From M3007 sp031398055 (lineage in GTDB: Bacteria > Bacteroidota > Bacteroidia > Chitinophagales > Saprospiraceae): a stretch of 7,742 bases of DNA. Of the stretch, positions 1 to 6,600 are shown piece by piece. Each line of letters opens with the position of its first letter. Positions within the stretch are counted from its first letter, which is position 1. The DNA lies in NCBI GenBank assembly GCA_031398055.1, contig JANNMS010000187.1:1-7742 (forward strand), in the 5' to 3' direction. Below the pieces are notes generated by a model. It saw nothing but the letters and a program-made list of their open reading frames with translations, had not been told where the DNA came from and did no database searches. The translations under genes were made by a program, and so were the position numbers.

Positions 1-39
1 TTAATAAAATCATGACTAAATAATTTTCGACCTCCAAGG
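1..39. other. Left-edge spacer downstream of the thioesterase
   Basis: AT-rich sequence after the thioesterase stop codon. No hairpin followed by a T tract is visible, so no terminator can be called. An ATG on the minus strand at 13-11 opens a frame that runs off the window after four codons (MILL). This is too little to call a gene, although a downstream gene in the same direction is possible. Confidence 0.4.
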
Positions 40-444
40 CTACCATTCTTTCTTTTTCCGAAAAGAAACACCCCGAAAAAACGCAACCGCCGCACCGTTT
101 TGATTTTCAACACGAATCAAATAATTGGAAATGGAGTTTCCCAAATTGTCTTCCGTCGCCGTCGCAATCAAAACATCCCCCGAAAAAACAGGCGCAACAT
201 GTTCCACCGTGCAATGAATTGAAACCGTGTGCCGCCCCGACGAATTGCAAGCAAACGCAAAAGCACTGTCGGCCAAGGAAAAAGTGATGCCACCGTGCGC
301 GACCCCGAAACCGTTCAGCATTTCTGGTCGGACGGTCATTTTCAAAGTGCAAGTTCCGAGGCCGACGGCGACGAGTTCCATGCCCATCCATTTTGAAAAT
401 GGGTCGTTTTCGTACATTTTTTGGAAAATTTCGAGTGGCGACAT
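40..444 (-). CDS. paaI: PaaI-type hotdog-fold acyl-CoA thioesterase
   Basis: A 134-residue single-domain hotdog thioesterase, the usual length for PaaI/4HBT proteins. It closely follows the E. coli PaaI pattern: MYEND near residue 10, EMLNG at 41-45, the HGG signature at 50-52, SLADSAFAFACNS at 56-68 with the probable catalytic Asp59, SGD at 88-90 and a closing FFRG at 122-125. Family members hydrolyse acyl-CoA thioesters. PaaI itself acts on ring-hydroxylated phenylacetyl-CoA and relieves CoA trapping during phenylacetate breakdown. No signal peptide is present, so it should be cytosolic and oligomeric. No other paa genes are in the window, so the exact substrate is inferred from sequence resemblance alone; a general acyl-CoA thioesterase is the alternative. 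The ATG at 444 gives the family's normal N-terminus. It is preceded by an A-rich stretch with no Shine-Dalgarno site, as is common in Bacteroidota. The gene diverges from the protease gene. Confidence 0.88.
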   Translation of the reverse strand: MSPLEIFQKMYENDPFSKWMGMELVAVGLGTCTLKMTVRPEMLNGFGVAHGGITFSLADSAFAFACNSSGRHTVSIHCTVEHVAPVFSGDVLIATATEDNLGNSISNYLIRVENQNGAAVAFFRGVSFRKKKEW

Positions 445-450
445 TTTGTG

Positions 451-477
451 GATTTACGATTTTAGATTTACGATTTT
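451..477. repeat. Two direct copies of a 13-base ATTTACGATTTT-type repeat
   Basis: GATTTACGATTTT occurs at 451-463 and again, identically, at 465-477, separated by one A (period 14). Read on the other strand it is AAAATCGTAAATC, a type of short tandem spacer repeat that I recall from intergenic DNA of many Bacteroidota. It sits 7 bases from the thioesterase start and may overlap that gene's 5' leader. Confidence 0.8.
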
Positions 478-490
478 CAAAAGCAAAAGT

Positions 491-526
491 CCAATCAACC
501 AACCAACCAATCATCCAACCAACCAA
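491..526. repeat. Imperfect CCAA tetranucleotide repeat in the protease leader
   Basis: The tract reads as CCAA/TCAA/TCATCCAA units in near four-base register (CCAATCAACCAACCAACCAA, then TCATCCAACCAACC), ending 4 bases before the protease ATG. It lies in the untranslated leader if translation starts at 531. A four-base repeat can change length by slippage and so could alter ribosome access. Interruptions by T reduce the expected slippage. Confidence 0.75.
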
Positions 527-530
527 AAAA

Positions 531-2537
531 ATGGCAAAAAAACTAAATCAAGCAACTTTCATGTTCGGCGGCCAAGAAATCAGCCTGACAAAAAGCACCA
601 CCCAAGCCGCCGTCCGCCTCGCCCCGGGCTTGGCTCCCGACAAAAAGACTTCCCGGAGTTTGATGGGTTCCGATCTCGAAGGTTTTCGGGTAGTTTCTGC
701 TAAAACTGGAATTGACAACAAATTGGACAAAATTCGCTCCCTGCCGGAAGTGTCCGTCGGCTCGCACGTTTATTTGATGGATGGGCAGGAAGATGCGCCT
801 TTTGTGCCGTCGGGAAAATTGTACATCGAATTTTCGCCAAATTCCAGCACTGAAAAACAGCAGGAGTTGCTCGATCAATTGCATTTGAACATCCTCGAAG
901 TGGTCGAACCCGGGAAATTTCGCGTGACCGTCACTCCCGATTCGCCCAATCCGATAAAATGTACGTTGGCTTTGCAAAAAAGCAAAATTGTGGAAATCGC
1001 CGAACCGGAATTTTTAACCCGCCCGGCAGAACGTGATTTTTCGCCGCCGCTCGGAAAATTTATCGGAACGCAATGGCACCACGAAAACACGGGCAAACCA
1101 ATCCAGATTTTGGAAATCCCAAATGCTGTTTTTGGCTCCGACCATTTCAAAAAAGGGGCAGATGCGAAAGTCCGGGCGGCGTGGGATTTTCTCGGCGGCC
1201 TCGGAAACAAAGACCTCAAAATCGCGGTAATCGACACAGGTTTTGACCCGACCCATCCTGCGTTGCGGGGCGACGGCCAGAAAATCCGCAACCCGTTCAA
1301 CGGCGCGACGCGGCAGCCCGACGTTTCTGCACTTTTCAAATATGACGATGGAAGTTTCGGGGTTTTCAGCCATGGCACGTCGTGTGCGGCGGTCGCGGCA
1401 GGTGCTTTGGATTTCAACGGGATTTTGGGCGCGTGTCCAAATGCAAAAATCATCCCCATCAAATTGGACATTTTGAGCGACGAAGCGATCAAAAATGCTT
1501 TTGAACACGCGTTTTTGAACGGGGCGGACATCATTTCATGCAGTCTCGGTTTTCCAAAACCAGTGCCGTTGTCAACTTACGTTTCCAATTATTTGACAAA
1601 AATTTCAAAAGAAGGTCGCGGCGGAAAAGGTCTGCCGATGTTTTTTGCCGCAGGAAATGCCAACCCAAATTCAAATTGGGAGCCCCGCGAAGTCAGTGAT
1701 TTTGCAAACCATCCGGCGGTGATTTGCGTCGCCGCGTCGAACAGCCTCGACCAACATTCCGATTATTCTTTTTTTGGAAAAAATACTTTTCTCACCGCCC
1801 CGACCAACGGCGACCCTGGCATCGGCATCTCGACCGCGACCATCGAATTGGCCGAAAACGGAAAAAGTATCAAACAGACGTACACTTCTGGATTTGGTGG
1901 GACGAGCAGCGCGGCACCGCTGGCCGCTGGGATTTGTGGATTAATTTACACGGCCAATCCAAATTTGACGCTCGCGCAAGTCCGGGAAATTTTGAAAAAA
2001 ACCTGCGAAAAAATCGGCGGCGCGGCCAATTACGATGCGAACGGACACTCGAATGAATTTGGTTTCGGCAGAATCAACGCACTCGCCGCCGTGAAAATGT
2101 CAGATGCGATGCGCAGCGGAAGTTCAAGTTCGGGTGGAAATTCTTTACCAACTCCGCCAACGCCCGTGGCCAAAATGCAAGGAAAAGTCTTGTCCAAATT
2201 TTTGAACGTGCGCAGCGGCCCGGCCACGAGTTTTGAAAAAGTAAAAGAATTGAAAATGGGCGACACCGTCAGTTTGCTTGCAAAAGTGGACGATTGGTGG
2301 CAAATCGGGACGAAACAATTCGTCTCTTCGTTGTACATCCAACCCATTTCAACGACGAAAAAAGGGAAAGTCAATAACACCTATTTGAATGTCCGCAGCG
2401 GCCCCAGCGTGGCCAATGTAAAAGTTGCAGAACTGAAATTGGGCGACATCGTCTCCATTTTTGAGACTTCCGCGGACGGTTGGATGCGGATTGGTACTGG
2501 AAAATGGGTTTTGGGAAAATACATCAACGTGGTTTGA
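531..2537 (+). CDS. Subtilisin-family (S8) serine protease with prodomain and two C-terminal SH3b domains
   Basis: A 668-residue S8 peptidase. The catalytic triad is visible in order: Asp235 in AVIDTGFD, His281 in FSHGTSCAA and Ser459 in GGTSSAAP. The oxyanion Asn376 lies in FFAAGNAN. Residues 6-30 (FGGQEISLTKSTTQAAVR) match the GG...L.KS...AVR opening seen in non-secreted S8 proteins of cyanobacteria and Bacteroidota. Residues 95-160 (GKLYIEF to IAEPEF) have the shape of a fervidolysin-like inhibitory prodomain. After a Ser/Pro-rich linker (about 525-548) come two SH3b repeats, 551-605 and 612-668, each with LNVRSGP. SH3b domains often bind peptidoglycan or peptides. No signal peptide or membrane segment is evident, so export is uncertain. 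ATG 531 is chosen because an in-frame ATG at 393 would translate intergenic repeats and overlap the divergent thioesterase gene. The natural substrate is unknown. Confidence 0.9.
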   Translation: MAKKLNQATFMFGGQEISLTKSTTQAAVRLAPGLAPDKKTSRSLMGSDLEGFRVVSAKTGIDNKLDKIRSLPEVSVGSHVYLMDGQEDAPFVPSGKLYIEFSPNSSTEKQQELLDQLHLNILEVVEPGKFRVTVTPDSPNPIKCTLALQKSKIVEIAEPEFLTRPAERDFSPPLGKFIGTQWHHENTGKPIQILEIPNAVFGSDHFKKGADAKVRAAWDFLGGLGNKDLKIAVIDTGFDPTHPALRGDGQKIRNPFNGATRQPDVSALFKYDDGSFGVFSHGTSCAAVAAGALDFNGILGACPNAKIIPIKLDILSDEAIKNAFEHAFLNGADIISCSLGFPKPVPLSTYVSNYLTKISKEGRGGKGLPMFFAAGNANPNSNWEPREVSDFANHPAVICVAASNSLDQHSDYSFFGKNTFLTAPTNGDPGIGISTATIELAENGKSIKQTYTSGFGGTSSAAPLAAGICGLIYTANPNLTLAQVREILKKTCEKIGGAANYDANGHSNEFGFGRINALAAVKMSDAMRSGSSSSGGNSLPTPPTPVAKMQGKVLSKFLNVRSGPATSFEKVKELKMGDTVSLLAKVDDWWQIGTKQFVSSLYIQPISTTKKGKVNNTYLNVRSGPSVANVKVAELKLGDIVSIFETSADGWMRIGTGKWVLGKYINVV

Positions 2538-2554
2538 GGTGGTTTTTGAAAATG

Positions 2555-2591
2555 AAAACGCCCGGCGATTTGGTTCGTCGGGCGTTTTTTT
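2555..2591. terminator. Intrinsic terminator, probably bidirectional
   Basis: A GC-rich hairpin has arms AAAACGCCCGGCGA (2555-2568) and TCGTCGGGCGTTTT (2575-2588), with a six-base loop and one G-T wobble. It is followed on the plus strand by a run of seven T. It starts 17 bases after the protease stop. On the minus strand the same stem ends in a shorter T run, 17 bases past the nuclease stop, so it can serve both convergent genes. Confidence 0.88.
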
Positions 2592-2608
2592 ATTGAAAAA
2601 AGGCAAGT

Positions 2609-2875
2609 TCAGTTTTGTCGCGTTTGAATTTTATCGAAAATTTTCAAAACCAAAACCAATTCAACTTCGAGCGTTTCGGCAATGAATTGAGGTTCAAGAC
2701 CTTTTTTCAACATTTTTTCAATGCTGAATTCGACCCCTAAATCGATACCTTTTTCGATACCTAAATCGATACCTTTTTCGATACCTTTTTCGATACCGAT
2801 TTCCATACCCTTTTCCATGCCTTTTTTCAGGCCTTCTTCTTCGTAATATTTATTTACTAATTCAACGATACCCAT
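2609..2875 (-). other. Possible intragenic small ORF (C-terminal 88 residues of the Rpn-like gene)
   Basis: Met237 of the Rpn-like protein lies exactly at the junction between the nuclease domain and the KGIEKG tail. Starting there would give an 88-residue in-frame small protein (MGIVELVNKYY...). Some Rpn genes are reported to make such a C-terminal short form from an internal start, and it neutralises the full protein. Here no strong Shine-Dalgarno site is seen; only A-rich AACAAAAAGAA lies upstream. The idea rests on family analogy and on the position of the Met. Confidence 0.25.
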
Positions 2876-3583
2876 TGGTTGCGGTTCTTTTTGTTCAAAA
2901 ATATGAATTTCACGGTCAAAATTATCGTAAAATTCTGGCTTTTCAAATTTGACGTAAAATTTAACGAAGTTGAAAAATGACTTTACTTTTTGCCGCGAGT
3001 AGCCTAAATTTCGCATTTCACGATAGGTATTTACCTTGACTTTCAAAAGGCTCTCGTCCGACCAATTTTTTTTCAAACCGAAGAGCGCGTTTTTCAGCAG
3101 GATTGCCCACGGATTGGTCTGGCCTTCAAAATCCTTTTCCGTTTTTTCGGCCAATTTCAAATACGGAAAAACATGCGCGCATTTTGTCCCCTGAAAATCG
3201 TAATTGTAAAATTCAGGTTTCCAATTTTTGTCCGAATCGGTCAGCAAAGCAAAAGTGGCAATCGGCACGTCGTACCGGTCAATCAACCGATAAAAATAAA
3301 CAAACATCCGGCGGCCAAAATGCTTGTCTTTGTACCCTTGGATTTCAAAATGGAACAAAATCCATTGCTCCTTGCCATTTTTCAACCAACATTTCACCAA
3401 AATATCGACTCGACGATGTTGGTCATCTGTGCTGTCCGGTGAAATTTGAGCCAATTCTTTGTCCAAAATTTCCGGTTGCCTTTTCCAATTGATTTTCGGG
3501 AAAAGTTCGGGTAAAAAATAAGCCACTGATTCTTCCAAAAAATCCTCGAAAATGGCTTTCCAAAGTTTGTCCTGCGTCAGCAT
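2609..3583 (-). CDS. Rpn/PD-(D/E)XK nuclease-family transposase-like protein
   Basis: A 324-residue soluble protein of the 'cytosolic protein'/Rpn-PDDEXK type. Recognisable parts are an N-terminal LWKAIFEDFLEESVAYFLPELFP (7-29), RRVDILVKCW with Asp60, a GKEQWILFHFEIQG strand with Glu80-x-Gln82, then RRMFVYFYRLIDRYDVPIATFALLTD (91-116). The D...ExQ arrangement fits the PD-(D/E)XK core, in which Gln can replace Lys. Family members such as E. coli RpnA are DNA endonucleases. They are called transposase-like, but there are no terminal repeats here to make this a mobile element. The C-terminal tail (251-284) is a run of KGMEKG/KGIEKG/KGIDLG units, typical of the family. The gene lies 70 bases after the helicase, on the same strand, with no terminator seen between. 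The ATG at 3583 gives the standard N-terminus. A role in antiphage defence is inferred, not shown. Confidence 0.82.
   Translation of the reverse strand: MLTQDKLWKAIFEDFLEESVAYFLPELFPKINWKRQPEILDKELAQISPDSTDDQHRRVDILVKCWLKNGKEQWILFHFEIQGYKDKHFGRRMFVYFYRLIDRYDVPIATFALLTDSDKNWKPEFYNYDFQGTKCAHVFPYLKLAEKTEKDFEGQTNPWAILLKNALFGLKKNWSDESLLKVKVNTYREMRNLGYSRQKVKSFFNFVKFYVKFEKPEFYDNFDREIHIFEQKEPQPMGIVELVNKYYEEEGLKKGMEKGMEIGIEKGIEKGIDLGIEKGIDLGVEFSIEKMLKKGLEPQFIAETLEVELVLVLKIFDKIQTRQN
2737..2796. repeat. 24-base tandem repeat inside the Rpn-like gene
   Basis: Two identical 24-base units (plus-strand start CTAAATCGATACC) lie at 2737-2760 and 2761-2784, followed by a further half unit CTTTTTCGATAC at 2785-2796. 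On the coding strand they encode repeated GIEKGIDL octapeptides. The unit length is a multiple of three, so copy-number changes would lengthen or shorten the tail without breaking the frame. Perfect identity at nucleotide level points to recent duplication. Confidence 0.9.
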
Positions 3584-3653
3584 GTTTTGTGTTTTTGATT
3601 TTGAAAAAAGGCAAAACCATCATTTTTCAGCAACAACCGGCTCGCCTTCTTTG
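3584..3653. other. Short spacer between helicase and Rpn-like gene
   Basis: Seventy bases lie between the helicase stop and the Rpn-like start, both on the minus strand. No stable hairpin with a T tract was found, which leaves co-transcription open. Part of the spacer (3643-3653) is the extra copy of the tandem duplication that displaced the helicase stop. The sequence still encodes, in the pre-duplication frame, a plausible older helicase C-terminus ending at a TGA. Confidence 0.5.
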
Positions 3654-3692
3654 CTAATTATCCGTCCCGCCTTCTTTGCTAATTATCCGTCC
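3643..3692. repeat. Perfect 25-base tandem duplication across the helicase stop codon
   Basis: The 25-base unit beginning CGCCTTCTTTGCTAATTATC occurs at 3643-3667 and is repeated without a mismatch at 3668-3692, followed by CGCC of a third unit. The unit length is not a multiple of three, so the second copy met by the ribosome is read in another frame, and its TAG (3654-3656) becomes the stop. Confidence 0.95.
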
Positions 3693-6600
3693 CGCCAATT
3701 TCCGCGCCTCCTGTTTTGGCGATTTCCACCACTGCACCGAAAGCGTCGGGACGTATTCAATCTTGTGTTTTTGAAAATATTTCTGCAAACGCCCCTCCCA
3801 TTCATACGACGGCGTGTCCGTTTTTGCCAATACCCCATCAAAAAGCAGGATGCTAAAATGTTGTGGTTCGTGAGCGTCGCCGAACGACGATTCGCCCTGA
3901 CTTTGCACCAAAAGCGGCACGGTCACTCCGGCAATCGTTGCATTTCTTTGAATCCGACCCGGTTCAAAATACGGTTGCAGCGCAATTTCAACTTCTTCCA
4001 TAAAAATATCCGAGGGGTAATATTCTTCCGGGTAATCCAACTTCGATTTCATGTTTTCCAAAAGTTCGGCAGCAGCTTCCGTTTCGCCTTTTTCATTGAG
4101 TTCGGCGAAGGCCACGAGGTTCGAAAGTATAGCCGTGCCACGGTGGTTTTTGCCGGCCAGGGAGCCTGTCGAACTGTCGTTCGACTTCGCTCCAGAACCA
4201 TCGGCGGCAAGTGCTTTTCCGAGGCCGTCCGGCAAACTGTGTGCAATATAAATCCGCTCCGTCGCCCGCGTCAAAACGATATGCAACTGATTGATTCCCA
4301 ACTGCGTATTCCAAAAATCCAAGTCCTCCGTCAGCCCGCCCGACACATCCGTCAAGCCATGAACCAACGAAACCAACAGCACATCAACGTGCTGCCCTTG
4401 CAATTCAGAAAATTGATAAACGCCCAAACCGTTCAAATGCAATTGCTGGATTTTTTCATGCCCGGCGGCTTTTCGCTGCCGGATTTTGAGCAATTGCCCA
4501 GCAATCAAATCGCGTTGCTGCACCGTAGCGCAGGCAATTCCAACGACCGGGAAAGTTTTCTGCGGCGTTTGCTCAATTAAATTAAGCCAGTTGATGATTT
4601 GTCGCGCCTCGGCCTCGTTCGTTTTTGAAATTTCGTCGAACCGCCCGCCCACATTTTCAATGGCCGTCACGCCGTGCGCCGACAAATTCGACGGGATGCG
4701 TTTGAACGGTGTTTCGAAAGCAATTTTGTTAAAATCAATCCATTCCTCCGGGCAATGCTGATGCTGGTAATCCAAAGTGAGCGTTTTTGCCCCTATTTTT
4801 TTACAAAATTCCAAAATATCATCGTCGGCAAGCGGTGTCATGTCCTGTTTTGAATCGCCAAAAAGCACGATGTTTTTCGCCATTTCAAAAGCATGGTAGC
4901 CCTTTTGTTTCATGATATTGTGGCCTTCGTCCACCAAAATCAGGTCAAATTTCAGGTCAGAATTTCGCATCACATCCAGCGCAACGTTCGGCGGAACGAG
5001 CAAAACGGGCAGCGTTTCGGTCAACGCAAAAAGGTGTTTTTTAAATAAATTTTCGGCAGGCTGCGACGCAAAAAGTGTCCGGTTGTTTTTCCCAAACCAC
5101 GTTTTGTAACTTTCGGGGTCTTCCGATTTCATTTTTTTGAGTGCCTCGACTTTCCGTTTTTGCCACATCGCGGCAATTTGAAAAGGCAATTTCCGCTGCA
5201 ATTCGGGGTGGTTTTTGGACAAATTTTCCAAAGTCTCGTCGTCCCAAACCAGTTTTTCCGAAAACTCGCCCGTCAAAAGATGGTGCAAATACCAAGATTC
5301 AAAAGCCGCCACCCAATTTTTTGGCTTGATTTTGCAAAGTGCCGCGACCACTTTTTGCGACGCCGGGTCGAGCGAAAGCCAATGTTTTTGCCAAACATAA
5401 AAATCGGGGAAATCACGCAGGTAAAATTGGGTTTCCTCTAATTTTTCAATTTCACTTTCCAAAAACTGCTGGCGTTTCGGCACGGTCAACATTTCATGTT
5501 TTTGCTCGTCCAAATACAGGCCGGTTTGGTTAAAATCGGTCAAAAAAGTATCCAGTGAAGTTTCCAATTCGTGCACTTCATTTTTAAAATCAATGCCAAA
5601 ATGGATGCTTTTTTGGTTCAAACGCCGCAAATCTTCGCGGACGGTCGCCGGGATCCGCTTGCGCCAAAGCCGCAGCGACGCATCAAAACTTTCCGTGATT
5701 TCCGCGATTTTTGGGATGTTCCGCAGGTCAAAATTGGCCGGAAAATCAAAATCAAAATATTTCCGCGAGGCGTGCATTTTCCGCATCGCATCAAAATCTT
5801 GGGCGATTTTCTCTTTTGCCGCCGTGATCTCTTTGTATTTTGAAGAAAAATTCGAGGCCAATTTTTCGGTCACCGAGGCTGGCGAAGCGAAATCTTGGCC
5901 GTAGCGATTGATTCCATCTTCCAAATTTTCGCGTACCCGTTTTGCTAAAATTGCCAATTTGGCATAATGGTCTGAATAAATTTCAGTTAATGATTCGGTG
6001 TAATCCGAAGATTTTGAAATGAACTGGTGGTGCAGCGCAGTCGCTTTTTCCAACAACATTCGGGTGTGCGCCCGCGCCAAACCGAGACCTTTTTCGGGGT
6101 TGTTTTCTGTAAAAAAATGGTTTTGAAGTTTGGAAAGCGGATGGCCGAGCGTCGGGAATTTTCGGAAAAGTGGCTCGCTCGACCGAATTGCCTCGGTGAT
6201 TTTGTCAAATTCAGTTTTTGAAAATTCAAAATCCGAAGGCTGCAATTGGCTCAGCAACAACTCTTTCCCGACCGTTCGATTGGCCCGCATGAACCTGCCG
6301 ACCGTCTCGCGGAACGATTGTTCGCCAAAAACCGGGGTGTGCAACGTTCGCCACGCCTCGTCCAATTTTTGGGTGTCGCGGCGGCATTTGTTCAAAAGTG
6401 TGGTAAAACTTTCGGCCTCGAACGGGTGCTTCGTCTTGTTTTCAGCCGCAGCGCGGAGCATGTCGGCCAACATCAAACTGTCGGCCTCGGTGTCGCGGAT
6501 GACAAAACTGAGGTCGCCAAAACCTTTTTCCAGCAAAAAACGCTGCGCCCGGCGGAGCGCATTTAAATTATGGGAAACGACGAGGCATTTTTTCCCGTTC

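Larger units (their letters stand above)
445..530. promoter_or_regulatory. Divergent intergenic region between thioesterase and protease
   Basis: This 86-base spacer must hold the 5' signals of both divergent genes. It is almost wholly built of short repeats: two copies of GATTTACGATTTT, then a CCAA-type tract that runs up to the protease ATG. No convincing pair of Bacteroidota promoter elements (TTTG near -33, TAnnTTTG near -7) with correct spacing could be found in either direction. TAGATTTA at 463-470 resembles a -7 element but has no properly spaced partner. No Shine-Dalgarno sequence precedes either start. Confidence 0.45.

Noticed and set aside
1..13. Start of a further minus-strand gene (ATG at 13-11)
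   Set aside because: Only four codons are inside the window. A GGAGGT lies upstream but too far from the ATG to be a normal ribosome site.
393..530. N-terminal extension of the protease from an upstream in-frame ATG
   Set aside because: It would translate the intergenic repeats and overlap the first codons of the divergent thioesterase; the family-like N-terminus begins at the ATG at 531.
875..1534. Minus-strand ORF of 219 residues opposite the protease
   Set aside because: It is antisense to the Asp and His catalytic motifs of the protease and has no domain signature; it is a codon-bias shadow.
2737..2829. CRISPR-like array of CGATACC repeats
   Set aside because: There are no unique spacers. 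The units are contiguous 12/24-base repeats in frame within a coding region and encode KGIEKGI-type peptides.
2609..3583. Insertion sequence built around the transposase-like gene
   Set aside because: No terminal inverted repeats or target duplication flank the gene. The family name is historical and its members are nucleases that usually stand alone.
3552..4580. Plus-strand ORF of 342 residues opposite the end of the helicase
   Set aside because: It lies antisense to the well-supported helicase frame, is rich in Arg, Phe and Gln as expected from a shadow frame, shows no recognisable domain, and starts inside the Rpn-like gene.
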